Source: Melastoma dodecandrum
Lineage: Eukaryota; Streptophyta; Magnoliopsida; Myrtales; Melastomataceae
DNA: 64,000 nucleotides
Reading direction: 5' to 3'
Assembly: GCA_029817715.1 (NCBI GenBank)
Contig: JARUPY010000091.1
Location: 1,502,501-1,566,500, forward strand
Within the stretch, counting starts at the first letter, position 1. The number at the start of each line of letters is the position of its first letter. This document shows, piece by piece, positions 26,423 through 35,005 of this stretch. The notes beneath the pieces were generated by a model that saw nothing but the letters and a program-made list of their open reading frames with translations, searched no databases and had not been told where the DNA came from. The position numbers and the translations under genes were made by a program.

Positions 26423-26508
26423 TCCGGGCTCGGGCTAAGGGCCGCACGGGGTTTGCGGTCGGCCGCGACATTCGGCTAAGGGTCGAGCAACGCGAAAGGC
26501 ATGATCCC

Positions 26509-26882
26509 GTGAACGTGAGCGTTCCCAATTCCTTCCGGCTCGGGCCGGACGAGCGTGGCCGGTTCGGCCTCTTCGGCGGCCGCTTCGTCGCCGAGACGCT
26601 GATGCCGTTGATCCTCGAGCTCGAGCGCCAATACGAGGCGACGAAGACCGATCCGTCGTTCAAGGCCGAGTTCGATGCGCTGCTGACCCATTACGTCGGC
26701 CGCCCCAGCGCGCTCTATCACGCCGAGCGGCTCACCGCGCATCTGCGCGAAAAGGCGGCGGCCGCCGGCAAGAGCGGCGGCGCCAAGATCTACTTCAAGC
26801 GCGAGGACCTGAACCACACCGGCGCGCACAAGATCAACAACGTGCTCGGCCAGATCCTGCTGGCGCGACGGATGGGCAAGAC

Positions 26883-26919
<37 letters not shown>

Positions 26920-27768
26920 GTCGCCACGGCGACCGCCTGCGCGCGCTTCGGGCTGAAGTGCATCGTCTACATGGGCGCCGTCGATGTCGAGCGGCAGAAG
27001 CCGAACGTCTTCCGCATGAACATGCTCGGCGCCGAGGTGGTGCCCGTGCAGTCCGGCGCGCGCACGCTGAAGGACGCGATGAACGAGGCGCTGCGCGACT
27101 GGGTCGCCAACGTCCACGACACGTTCTACTGCATCGGCACCGCCGCGGGCCCGCACCCCTACCCCGCCATGGTGCGCGACTTTCAATGCATCATCGGCGA
27201 GGAAACGAAGCGCCAGATGCACGCCGCCGAGGGCCGCCTGCCCGATTCCATCTTCGCCTGCATCGGCGGCGGCTCCAACGCGATCGGCCTGTTCCATCCC
27301 TTCCTCGACGATCCGTCCGTCGAGATTTTTGGGGTCGAGGCGGCGGGCTACGGGCTCGACAAGGCGCATGCCGCATCGCTGGCCGGCGGCCGCCCCGGCG
27401 TGCTGCACGGCAACCGCACCTATCTGCTGATGGACGCGAACGGGCAGATCGAGGAGGGCCATTCGATCTCGGCCGGGCTCGACTATCCCGGCATCGGCCC
27501 GGAGCACGCCTGGCTCAAGGACATGGGCCGGGTGACCTACCTGTCGGCGACCGACCAGGAGGCGCTCGACGCCTTCCATCTCGTCTCCAAGCTCGAGGGC
27601 ATCATCCCGGCGCTGGAGCCGGCGCATGCGCTGGCCCGCGTCTTCGACATCGCGCAGGACCGCCCGCAGGACCACCTGATGGTCGTCAACATTTCCGGCC
27701 GCGGCGACAAGGACCTCGCGCAGGTCGCGGCGCACAGCGGCGAAGGCGGCCTCGGCGGGATGACCTGA
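26509..27768 (+). CDS. trpB: Tryptophan synthase beta chain
   Basis: A 419-residue PLP enzyme that condenses indole and serine to tryptophan. The PLP lysine is K108 in HTGAHKINN; the phosphate-binding GGGSNAIG and the ETGAGQHG loop are present. Length is usual. The start is GTG at 26509, supported by family-like [20 protein letters not shown] just after it. A tiny frame ATG-ATC-CCG-TGA (26501-26512) overlaps the start. trpF and trpA, the usual neighbours, are not adjacent: a leftward ATPase gene lies upstream and a convergent DUF4345 gene downstream. Confidence 0.96.
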
Positions 27769-27822
27769 GGGCTCGCGCCGTCCTTCAGGGCTTGGGCTTG
27801 GGGTCGATCGCCCGAAGCTCCT

Positions 27823-28263
27823 TCAGAGATGCATCCCGCAGCGGCGGGCGACGCGCGCCTGCCACAGGCACAGCGACGGCGCGACGATGAGCTCCATGGC
27901 GAGCCCGAAGAGCGCCGGCTTGGTCGCGCCGCCGGGAAAGACGACGGCGATGAGCCGCATCAGACCCGCCAGTACGACGAGCCCGGTGAGCAGGCGCACC
28001 CGCTCGGTGTGCCGCTCGATGCGGGGGATCGCCTCCCAATAGGCGAGGCCGATGCCGAGCAGGAGCCCCGACAGCGTCCGGATCTCGGTGTCGAGCGCAA
28101 TCGAGATTGCGCCCTCGCCCGTCATCGCGCTGCCGAGCAGCGCTCCGTTCAGCCCGGCGAGCACGGGCACGAAGCCCGCCGCCGCGATCACGGCCTGCAG
28201 AAGGTGGCGTTCGGTGCGCGCGGAGAGCGCGGAGATCGGCTGGCTTGCGGCGTTGCGGAACAT
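27823..28263 (-). CDS. DUF4345 family membrane protein
   Basis: A 146-residue protein with four hydrophobic helices, including the family-like segments ALDTEIRTLSGLLLGIGLAY and LTGLVVLAGLMRLIAVVF. DUF4345 proteins are small and uncharacterised. It begins 7 bp after the upstream outer-membrane protein gene ends, so the two may be cotranscribed. It converges on trpB. Confidence 0.8.
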   Translation of the reverse strand: MFRNAASQPISALSARTERHLLQAVIAAAGFVPVLAGLNGALLGSAMTGEGAISIALDTEIRTLSGLLLGIGLAYWEAIPRIERHTERVRLLTGLVVLAGLMRLIAVVFPGGATKPALFGLAMELIVAPSLCLWQARVARRCGMHL

Positions 28264-28270
28264 CGCCGGC

Positions 28271-28975
28271 CTAATTGTCGATCATATAGCGCAGGCCGGC
28301 GCGCAGCTCGTGATGGCCGAGCTGGGTGCCAGCCATCGTGCCGTTGTTGATGTAGCGGTAGCCGATGTCGATCTTGACATGGGGATAGACGTCGAAGGCG
28401 ACGCCCGCCATTCCGGCGAAGGCGAATCGCTCGAAATCGGACCGCCCCTGCACGTCGCCCGAGCTCCGATACACGAAGCTGCGGACGTTATCGACCGCGA
28501 TGCCGGCACCCGCGCCGACGTAAGGGGTGGCGATCCACCAGGTGCCGATGTCGAAGTAGCCGTTCGCCAGCACGGTGTACTGATCGAAGCGTCCGGTGGC
28601 GAAGCCCTTGCTGCCGCTGTAGAGCAGCGCTTGCACGGGCTGGAAGAAATCGGCGGTGATGTCGGTGCGCAGATAGTGCGTGAAGGCGTAGCCGCCGCCA
28701 AGCGAGAAATCGTAGGACGGGCTGCTCGTCGGCCGGATATCGTAGGCGTAGGTGTACTTCGACGGGAGCGCCAGATCCATGGTGTAGGCGTTCGTCACCG
28801 CCGCGTCGCCGCGCACGTACCAGCCCGATCCGAACACGACGTTCGCCACCGGCATCGACGAGATGTCCTGCACCGGATCCTCGAGCGCGGGATCGAGATC
28901 GGCCGCCTTGACCGGACCGGTGCCGAGCATCGCGAGCGCGACGGCGGCTCCGAACGAGAATTTGCGCAGCATCAT
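28271..28975 (-). CDS. Outer-membrane beta-barrel protein (Omp25/RopB-like)
   Basis: A 234-residue secreted protein: signal peptide ending VKAAD (about 1-24), then an eight-strand-type barrel with paired aromatic strands (GSGWYVRGDAAVTNAY, YDFSLGGGYAFTHYLRTDI, WWIATPYVGAGAGIAVDN) and the terminal strand ELRAGLRYMIDN. It is paralogous to the product of 29142-29987. In Hyphomicrobiales such proteins are abundant envelope components. ATG 28975 and 28972 are equally possible starts. A CtrA-type box lies 69 bp upstream, matched by one before the paralogue. Confidence 0.85.
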   Translation of the reverse strand: MMLRKFSFGAAVALAMLGTGPVKAADLDPALEDPVQDISSMPVANVVFGSGWYVRGDAAVTNAYTMDLALPSKYTYAYDIRPTSSPSYDFSLGGGYAFTHYLRTDITADFFQPVQALLYSGSKGFATGRFDQYTVLANGYFDIGTWWIATPYVGAGAGIAVDNVRSFVYRSSGDVQGRSDFERFAFAGMAGVAFDVYPHVKIDIGYRYINNGTMAGTQLGHHELRAGLRYMIDN

Positions 28976-29043
28976 AGTTTGGTCCCAACCGGGCGAATCG
29001 GGCCCACGCCCGTCGTCTGGTAAGAAAATCTCAACTATAAAAC

Positions 29044-29060
29044 TTAAAGCGAGCTTAACC
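29044..29060 (-). promoter_or_regulatory. CtrA-type box upstream of outer-membrane protein gene
   Basis: TTAA-AGCGAGC-TTAACC fits TTAA-N7-TTAAC exactly. It lies 69 bp upstream of the start at 28975 and differs by one base from the box upstream of the paralogous gene. Confidence 0.65.
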
Positions 29061-29096
29061 ATGCTGGTCGTGCCGCCGCGACGGCAAAAAAGAAAA

Positions 29097-29115
29097 GCGG
29101 GCCACGAGGGCCCGC
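29097..29115 (-). terminator. Rho-independent terminator of the upstream outer-membrane protein gene
   Basis: A 7-bp stem GCGGGCC / GGCCCGC with a 5-nt loop is followed on the minus strand by TTTTCTTTTTT. It lies about 27 bp after the stop codon of 29142-29987. Confidence 0.85.
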
Positions 29116-29141
29116 CTTCAAGATGTTTGAGATCAATCGTC

Positions 29142-29987
29142 TCAGTACTTGGTGACCAGCACCGGAGCGGGTCCGACCGGCGCGAAGTCGGGCAGGATGT
29201 AGCGCAGGCCGAGGCGGATGTCGTTGTAGGCCAGCTTGTGGTGCTGGACCTCGTACGGGCACGGCGTCTCGTTCTGGCAGGCGATGGCGCCCGACGAGAA
29301 GCTGCCGGCGTTGAGGTAGCGGTAGCCGAGTTCGAAGACGAGGTTGCGGGTGACCTGGAAGTCGAGGCCGGCCATCGCCGCGTAGGCGAAGTTGGTCTTG
29401 CTCTTCGAGGCAGCATAACCGAAACCACCACCTTCACCAATATCGACTAGCGTCCCAGAGTTGATGTTGGCGAGGCCGATGCCGCCGCCGATGAACGGCG
29501 TGATGCCGTACCAGGTGCCGAGATCGACGTAGCCGTTGACGAGCCCGTCGACGACGCGGACGTTGCCGCGATAGACGTCGGCGTTCTGCTGGCCCGTCTT
29601 CGGCACGAAGAAGAAGCCCTGGTTGTAGGTCTCGATCGCGCTGTACTGCGCGGCCGCCCGGTACTCGCCGGTGACGTCGACGCGGAAGTATTGGTTGAAG
29701 CGATAGCCGACGCCGCCGTCGATGAAGGCCGAATCGTCGAGCGAGCTCTGCTGGATGCGCGCGTCCGGCGGCACGTTGCCCGGGCTGAAGGTGGACGCCT
29801 GCGTCGTGAGGTCGGCGATGCCGACGCCGACGTCGCCGCGCAGGTACCAGTTGCCGCCGAGCGGCGGCGCCGGCGGGATGTAGACCGGCGCGGGCGGAAG
29901 CGCGCTGGGCATGTCGGCGGCATAGGCCGTGGCCGTCGCGACAAGGCTCGCGACGCCGGCCAGGCATAGAGCCTTGAAGCTGGCCAT
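29142..29987 (-). CDS. Outer-membrane beta-barrel protein (Omp25/RopB-like)
   Basis: A 281-residue secreted protein. The signal peptide ends in AYAAD (about 1-25), followed by a short Pro-rich linker (PPAPVYIPPAPPLGG) and barrel strands such as WYLRGDVGVGIADL, GVGYRFNQYFRVDVTGEYR and GLRYILPDF. Two cysteines (ACQNETPC) sit in an external loop and could form a disulphide. It is a paralogue of the next gene. It has its own terminator and a CtrA-type box 76 bp upstream. Confidence 0.88.
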   Translation of the reverse strand: MASFKALCLAGVASLVATATAYAADMPSALPPAPVYIPPAPPLGGNWYLRGDVGVGIADLTTQASTFSPGNVPPDARIQQSSLDDSAFIDGGVGYRFNQYFRVDVTGEYRAAAQYSAIETYNQGFFFVPKTGQQNADVYRGNVRVVDGLVNGYVDLGTWYGITPFIGGGIGLANINSGTLVDIGEGGGFGYAASKSKTNFAYAAMAGLDFQVTRNLVFELGYRYLNAGSFSSGAIACQNETPCPYEVQHHKLAYNDIRLGLRYILPDFAPVGPAPVLVTKY

Positions 29988-30062
29988 TGAAAGAAACCCC
30001 CAATTGTCGAACCGGGCGGCAATGCCCGAGCACTCGATAGGAGGAACGGTATCGCCAAGTCT

Positions 30063-30079
30063 TTAAGGCGAGCTTAACC
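30063..30079 (-). promoter_or_regulatory. CtrA-type box upstream of outer-membrane protein gene
   Basis: TTAA-GGCGAGC-TTAACC, 16 of 17 bases identical to the box at 29044-29060 and at nearly the same distance (76 bp) from the start codon at 29987. Confidence 0.65.
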
Positions 30080-30269
30080 TCAAGATTTAACCTTAAGAAA
30101 CGGCCGCTCCCTCTGGCAGCGGAAGTGTTGTGTCTCAAATCGGCACAATGGATCGCATCTGCGGCCCCTTTTGCGGCCCCACTTGCGTCCCCCTTGCGTC
30201 GGGGAAGAAGCACCCGCACAAGACGTGGGCCTCGATCCGGCGCGAGACTGGACGAGCGAGGGGGCGCAC

Positions 30270-31565
30270 GTGGACGAAGCGCGAGTTCTTCACACCCGGT
30301 CGGGCCGCAAGACGCCGCTCGACCGCGATCAGATCATCGGCTTCTGGAGCGCCTGGGCGGGCTGGATGCTCGACGGCATGGACAGCTTCATCTACGCGCT
30401 CGTGCTGCGCCCCGCGCTGACCGAGCTGCTGCCGAAGTCCGGCATCGCCGCGACGCCGCAGGCGATCGGCACCTATGGCTCGATCCTCTTCGCGCTGTTC
30501 CTCGTCGGCTGGGGCCTGTCCTTCATCTGGGGGCCGATCGCCGACCGGTTCGGCCGCACCCGCACGCTCGCCGGCACGATCCTCGTCTACGCGGTCTTCA
30601 CCGGCGCGGCCTTCTTCGCCGACTCCGTCTGGCAGCTCGCGATCTTCCGCTTCCTCGCCGGCATCGGCATCGGCGGCGAATGGGCGATGGCCGGCACCTA
30701 CGTCGCCGAGGCCTGGCCCGAGGATCGGCGCAAGATGGGCGCCGGCTATCTCCAGACCGGCTATTACGCCGGCTTCTTCGTCGCCGCCGCGCTCAACTAC
30801 ACGGTCGGCGCGCATCTCGGCTGGCGCGCGATGTTCCTGTGCGGCCTCGCGCCCGTCGTCGTGGCGCTCTACACCTTGCTGAAGGTCCGCGAGCCCGAGC
30901 GCTGGCAGTCGCATGCCGGCGAAAAGCATCACCCGCCGCTCGTCGAGATCTTCGGGCCCGTCTACCGCAAGCGGACGCTCGTCAATTCGGCGCTGATCAC
31001 GGTGGCGATCGTCGGCCTGTGGGCCGGCGCCGTCTACGAGCCCGCCGCCGTCAGCCTGCTCGCCAAGAAGGCCGGCTTCGACGACGCCGGCGCCGCGAAG
31101 ATCGTCTCGCTGGCGACGGCGGTCCTGTCGATCGGCACGATCCTCGGCTGCATCGCCCTGCCCGTCCTCGCCGAGCGCATCGGCCGGCGTGCGACGCTCG
31201 CCGTCTATTTCGCGATCATGCTGGTGACGATCCCGCTGGCCTTCGGCTGGGCGTTCTATCTCAAGGGCGGGTTGGTGCCGTTCATCGCCCTGCTCTTCGT
31301 GCTCGGCTTCGGCGGCGGCAATTTCGCCGCCTTCAGCCTGTGGCTGCCCGAGCAATACGCGACGCGGGTCCGCGCCACGGCGTTCGCCTTCGCGACGTCG
31401 GTCGGGCGGTTCATCGGCGCCGGCGTCAATTTCGGGCTCGCCGCGCTGGTCGCGTCGATGCACACGATCGGCATGCCGGTGGCGCTCACCGCCATCGCCT
31501 TCCTTGTCGGGATCGCCATCGTGCCGCTCGCGATCGAGACGAAGGGCGAGACGCTGCCGGCTTGA
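30270..31565 (+). CDS. MFS transporter, metabolite:H+ symporter-like
   Basis: A 431-residue major facilitator protein with twelve hydrophobic helices. Helix 1 carries FWSAWAGWMLDGMDSFIY, the D-containing motif of the aromatic acid/sialate/lactate symporter group. The loop 2-3 motif is GPIADRFGRTRTL, and GIGIGGEWAMAGTYVAE is in helix 4. The likely substrate is an organic acid, but which one is unclear. The GTG at 30270 follows GCGAGGGGG; in-frame codons upstream are Pro/Arg-rich and unlike the family. A KGG-motif gene follows 74 bp later. Confidence 0.88.
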   Translation: MDEARVLHTRSGRKTPLDRDQIIGFWSAWAGWMLDGMDSFIYALVLRPALTELLPKSGIAATPQAIGTYGSILFALFLVGWGLSFIWGPIADRFGRTRTLAGTILVYAVFTGAAFFADSVWQLAIFRFLAGIGIGGEWAMAGTYVAEAWPEDRRKMGAGYLQTGYYAGFFVAAALNYTVGAHLGWRAMFLCGLAPVVVALYTLLKVREPERWQSHAGEKHHPPLVEIFGPVYRKRTLVNSALITVAIVGLWAGAVYEPAAVSLLAKKAGFDDAGAAKIVSLATAVLSIGTILGCIALPVLAERIGRRATLAVYFAIMLVTIPLAFGWAFYLKGGLVPFIALLFVLGFGGGNFAAFSLWLPEQYATRVRATAFAFATSVGRFIGAGVNFGLAALVASMHTIGMPVALTAIAFLVGIAIVPLAIETKGETLPA

Positions 31566-31639
31566 GGCCCGCAGGCCCGCGACACCGAAGTCCGGGAACC
31601 AAAAATGAACCGCTCCGGTTCTTCTGCAAAGAGGCCGGA

Positions 31640-31927
31640 ATGATCGCCATGGATGCAGCAAAGAAGCCGTCGACACGAGGCTTCGCCTCGATGGATCCGG
31701 AAAAACAGCGCGCTATCGCCCGCAAGGGCGGCGAGAGCGTGCCGAACGAAAAGCGCAGCTTCTCGCAAAACCCGTCGCTCGCCGCGGAGGCCGGCCGCAA
31801 GGGTGGTCACAGCGTGAAGCCTGCAAAGCGCAGCTTCTCGCAAGATCATGCTTTGGCGTCGGAAGCCGGTCGTAAGGGCGGCCATGCCTCGCATGGGTTG
31901 GCGCGCAAGCGCGCCGAAGGTCTCTAA
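31640..31927 (+). CDS. KGG-motif stress-induced-type protein
   Basis: A 95-residue basic, hydrophilic protein built from three repeats: RGFASMDPEKQRAIARKGG, then KRSFSQNPSLAAEAGRKGG, then KRSFSQDHALASEAGRKGG. This is the KGG / stress-induced bacterial acidophilic repeat family. Such proteins are small and probably disordered, and are often induced by general stress. The ATG at 31640 follows AGAGG. It converges on a second KGG gene across a shared terminator. Confidence 0.88.
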   Translation: MIAMDAAKKPSTRGFASMDPEKQRAIARKGGESVPNEKRSFSQNPSLAAEAGRKGGHSVKPAKRSFSQDHALASEAGRKGGHASHGLARKRAEGL

Positions 31928-31942
31928 GTTCTCTTCAGAAAA

Positions 31943-31973
31943 AACGGCGCGCCGCTCAACGCGACGCGCCGTT
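31943..31973. terminator. Bidirectional terminator between two KGG genes
   Basis: A 9-bp stem AACGGCGCG / CGCGCCGTT, with an A-run on its left (AGAAAAAA) and a T-run on its right (CAGTTTTTA), can end transcription from both sides. Confidence 0.8.
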
Positions 31974-31981
31974 CTCAGTTT

Positions 31982-32188
31982 TTACTCCGCTGCCGCGACC
32001 GGCTTGCGCCCGTGCGAGGAATGACCGCCCTTGCGGCCGGCCTCCGACGCCAGCTTGTGGTTCTGCGAGAAGCTGCGCTTGTCGTTGGGCACGCTACGGC
32101 CGCCCTTGCGAGCGATCTCCCGCTGCTTTTCGCTGTCCATCGACGCAAAGCCGCGCGTCGACGTGGTCTTGGCTTCGCTCGTCTGCAT
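31982..32188 (-). CDS. KGG-motif stress-induced-type protein
   Basis: A 68-residue paralogue of the facing gene, with two repeats: RGFASMDSEKQREIARKGG and KRSFSQNHKLASEAGRKGG. It ends SSHGRKPVAAAE. AGGGAGGCG precedes the ATG closely. The role is unknown beyond the association of the family with stress responses. Confidence 0.88.
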   Translation of the reverse strand: MQTSEAKTTSTRGFASMDSEKQREIARKGGRSVPNDKRSFSQNHKLASEAGRKGGHSSHGRKPVAAAE

Positions 32189-32300
32189 CGAACGCCTCCC
32201 TATCGCAACAACGGTGTTGCATGGCTAACAAGCGACCTTCGCCGTAGTTCCCCGAAAAGCGTCGCAACAGCGACAGGGAGCGGAGAAGAACTAATACAAA

Positions 32301-33059
32301 TCAACTAGTTACGTTTTTGGATGGCCATCGGCAGAGGTCGTTGATCAAACACGAACCGCACAGCGGCGCCCGCGCCTTGCATACGTAGCGCCCGTGCAGG
32401 ATCAGCCAGTGGTGGGCGTGCCGCCGGTAGACTTCGGGGATCGCGCACTCGAGGCCGAGCTCGACGTCGAGCGGCGTCGCGCCGAGCGCCAGCGGGATGC
32501 GGTTCGACACCCGGAAGAGATGCGTGTCGACGGCGATAACGGCGACGCCGTAGGCGTTGTTGAGCACCACGTTGGCAGTCTTGCGGCCGACGCCGGGCAG
32601 CGTCTCCAGCTCCTCCCGCGTCGCCGGGACCCTGCCGCCGAACGCTTCGACCAGCCGGCGCGACAGCGCGATCACGTTCTTGGCCTTGGTGCGGAACAGG
32701 CCGATCGACTTGATGAGGTCGCGCACCCGGTCCTCGCCCAGCGCCAGCATCTTCTCCGGCGTATCGGCGAGCGCGAACAGCGCCGGCGTCGCCTTGTTGA
32801 CCCCGGCGTCGGTCGCCTGCGCCGACAAAACGACCGCGACGAGGAAGGTGAAGGCGTTGAGCGACGTGAGCTCGCCCTTCGGCTCCGGCTCGCGCGCCTG
32901 GAAGCGCCGGAAGATCTCGGCGACCTCGGCGCGCGGCAGCGGCTTCGCGCGGCGCTTCGGCGGCTTCGGCGGGGTCTTGGCCCGCGACTTTGCCGCCGCG
33001 GCGACGATTTGCGCCGCTTCTTTTGCGCCTCCGGTCGGGGTCTTGGCTTTCGGCGTCAT
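32301..33059 (-). CDS. nth: Endonuclease III
   Basis: A 252-residue DNA glycosylase/AP lyase for oxidised pyrimidines. Catalytic K160 lies in LPGVGRKTANVVLN and D178 in VDTHLFRVSNR. The C-terminal cluster loop has cysteines C227, C234, C237 and C243, the C-x6-C-x2-C-x5-C spacing of the 4Fe-4S cluster. An N-terminal basic extension of about 45 residues (KPPKRRAKPLPRAE) exceeds the E. coli enzyme and is common in alphaproteobacteria. It is divergent from the DUF2244 gene, with 44 bp between starts. Confidence 0.96.
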   Translation of the reverse strand: MTPKAKTPTGGAKEAAQIVAAAAKSRAKTPPKPPKRRAKPLPRAEVAEIFRRFQAREPEPKGELTSLNAFTFLVAVVLSAQATDAGVNKATPALFALADTPEKMLALGEDRVRDLIKSIGLFRTKAKNVIALSRRLVEAFGGRVPATREELETLPGVGRKTANVVLNNAYGVAVIAVDTHLFRVSNRIPLALGATPLDVELGLECAIPEVYRRHAHHWLILHGRYVCKARAPLCGSCLINDLCRWPSKNVTS

Positions 33060-33103
33060 CTTGGCTTGTCTAGAATGCGCGAGCCGTATCGAGAAGAGAC
33101 CGC

Positions 33104-33619
33104 ATGCCCGACGCGCCGACCGAAACCGCGCCCGACGACCTGCTCCTCGCCCTGCACCTCGTGCCGCACCGCTCCCTGAAGCGCGCCCAGTTCCGGCTGC
33201 TGATGGGCATCTTCGCGCTGGCCGCGGTCTTTTCGTCCGCGCCCTTCGTGATCGCCGGCGCCTGGCCGGTCGGCGGCTTCATGGGCCTCGACATCCTGAT
33301 CGTCTTCCTGGCCTTCCGCGCCAACTTTCGCGCCGCCCGCGCCTACGAGGACATCAGCGTGACGCCGCTGCAGCTGCTGCTCGCCAAGGTGAGCGCCAAG
33401 GGGCGGCGGGCGGAATGGCGGTTTCACCCGGCGTGGGTGGCGCTCGACAAGGTGGAGCACGACGAGTTCGGGCTGCTGCGCCTGGCGCTGCGCTCGCGCG
33501 GCGAAAGCGTCGAGGTCGCCGGCTTTCTCGGTGCCGACGCCAAGGCGGATGTCGCCTCGCGGCTGTCGCGAGCGCTGGCCGAGGCGCGTCGTGGACCCCG
33601 GTTCGTCTCACCCCCGTGA
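33104..33619 (+). CDS. DUF2244 family membrane protein
   Basis: A 171-residue protein with two adjacent membrane helices (about 32-72) between a short cytoplasmic N-terminus (LHLVPHRSLKRAQFR) and a C-terminal soluble domain (EWRFHPAWVALDK). This matches DUF2244. In alphaproteobacteria it commonly adjoins nth, as here; the function is unknown. Confidence 0.88.
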   Translation: MPDAPTETAPDDLLLALHLVPHRSLKRAQFRLLMGIFALAAVFSSAPFVIAGAWPVGGFMGLDILIVFLAFRANFRAARAYEDISVTPLQLLLAKVSAKGRRAEWRFHPAWVALDKVEHDEFGLLRLALRSRGESVEVAGFLGADAKADVASRLSRALAEARRGPRFVSPP

Positions 33620-33658
33620 CCTGGAAGGTCGCGACACAACAAGCTGCTGAATAGCAAA

Positions 33659-33687
33659 ACGGCCGCTCCGGGGGCGGGAGCGGCCGT
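33659..33687. terminator. Terminator between convergent DUF2244 and DUF4142 genes
   Basis: A 10-bp stem ACGGCCGCTC / GAGCGGCCGT with a 9-nt loop. On the minus strand it is followed by TTTTGC, so it serves the DUF4142 gene best; U-richness toward the plus side is weak. Confidence 0.65.
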
Positions 33688-33743
33688 CTTAATGGGCGAT
33701 CGATCATTTGGGGGGCAGATCGATCGCTCGTGTGCAGAACCCG

Positions 33744-34301
33744 TCAGAGACGCCCCAGTTCCACCAGGTCGCGATTTATTTTCGGAAGCTCGGCCTTGGC
33801 GATGCTCACGAGCTTGGCGTCGTCGCCGGAGGCGGCGTAGGTCGCGTAGAGATCGCGCAGCTGCTCCAGCGCGAGCTTCTGGCGCGCCTTGTAGATGTCG
33901 TCGAAATCCTTGCCGGTGAGACCCTCGAGATTGTCGAGGTCCTCTTGGCCGACCGGCGTGGTCATCGAGATCAGCTTGCCGGTCTCGGGACCGACGCTGT
34001 CGAGCGCGACCGAACGGCCGGTAACCACCTTGTCGCCGCCGAGGTCGGCGGTGATCCAGTCGCCGATCGCGTTGGCGGTCAGCGTCTGGTCGCGGGCCTG
34101 GTCGTGGGCGAAGGACTTCAGCTTGGCGCTCTTCGAGTTCGCGAGCGCGAACCGGCTGGAGCGGTCGAGGAAGTCGATGTCTTGGTTGGCGTGGGTCAGG
34201 AAGGCGTCGGTCATCACCGATGCGGCGGAGGCCGCGGTCGGCGAGGCGAGCGAGAAGACGGCAGCCACCAACGCGGCGCCGAGCGTCGAACGAATGAACA
34301 T
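33744..34301 (-). CDS. DUF4142 family secreted protein
   Basis: A 185-residue protein with a signal peptide (1-26, ASAAS) and an all-helical mature part (TDAFLTHANQDIDFLDRSSR, then LKSFAHDQARDQTL). This is the DUF4142 ferritin-like four-helix family. Members are periplasmic and uncharacterised. A paralogue is encoded at 40785-41456. Confidence 0.88.
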   Translation of the reverse strand: MFIRSTLGAALVAAVFSLASPTAASAASVMTDAFLTHANQDIDFLDRSSRFALANSKSAKLKSFAHDQARDQTLTANAIGDWITADLGGDKVVTGRSVALDSVGPETGKLISMTTPVGQEDLDNLEGLTGKDFDDIYKARQKLALEQLRDLYATYAASGDDAKLVSIAKAELPKINRDLVELGRL

Positions 34302-34486
34302 TGTGCAATCCCCTCAGAAAGCGGCGGGGCCCGTGCAGACCTCGTTGCCATACAAACGTCGCAGACGATTGTCGGTTCCGCAGCCGAACCCGCTGGTTCG
34401 GATATACGCATGCAACTTTCGTCGGGCAAGGCATCGTTAACCGCCCCGCGCTTTGATCCGCTGGCTCTAGAGGGGAGCCCATACGC

Positions 34487-34894
34487 ATGATTTTCGTTCG
34501 TTGCGCCGCGATCACACTCGTCGCCGCCCTGGCTGCGCCGGCCTTTGCCGCGCCGGCTTGGGCCGCGCCGCAGACCAAGGCCTTCGACTGCCGGAAGCCG
34601 CACACCGCCGTCGCGCGCACCATCTGCAGCTCGCCCGAATATGTGGCGATGGATCGCGAGATCGCGGCGCTGACCGATCGCGCCAAAGCCGAGCTGTCGC
34701 CCGGCGAGCAGAGCCAGCTCGTCGCCTCCACCGCGCGCTTTCAGCGACAGCGCTCCGGTTGCGAATGGGCCGCCCACAATTCCGCCCACCCCGGCACCGC
34801 GATCGACGAATGCGTGCGCGGCAGCCTCGAGGAGCGGGTGCGCCGGCTGCGCGGCGTCGTCGGCCGCGCCGGCAACGAGATGACCGCCCGCTAG
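34487..34894 (+). CDS. LprI/DUF1311-like secreted protein
   Basis: A 135-residue protein with a signal peptide (about 1-26) and four cysteines in the mature part (FDCRKPHTAVARTICSS, SGCEWA, DECV), as in LprI-type proteins. In mycobacteria LprI inhibits lysozyme; most proteobacterial members are uncharacterised. The spacing C-x11-C-x(n)-C-x(n)-C suggests two disulphides. It is a single gene with a short upstream region divergent from DUF4142. Confidence 0.78.
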   Translation: MIFVRCAAITLVAALAAPAFAAPAWAAPQTKAFDCRKPHTAVARTICSSPEYVAMDREIAALTDRAKAELSPGEQSQLVASTARFQRQRSGCEWAAHNSAHPGTAIDECVRGSLEERVRRLRGVVGRAGNEMTAR

Positions 34895-35005
34895 CGCGTC
34901 GCTCCGCTCACAAAGGCTAATGGACCGCGCTGGCGCGGGCCCGGCATCCTGCCGGCGTTCCCATGCGCGCTTCGTCGTGGGACAAACCAGTTCGTCGAAA
35001 AAGGC

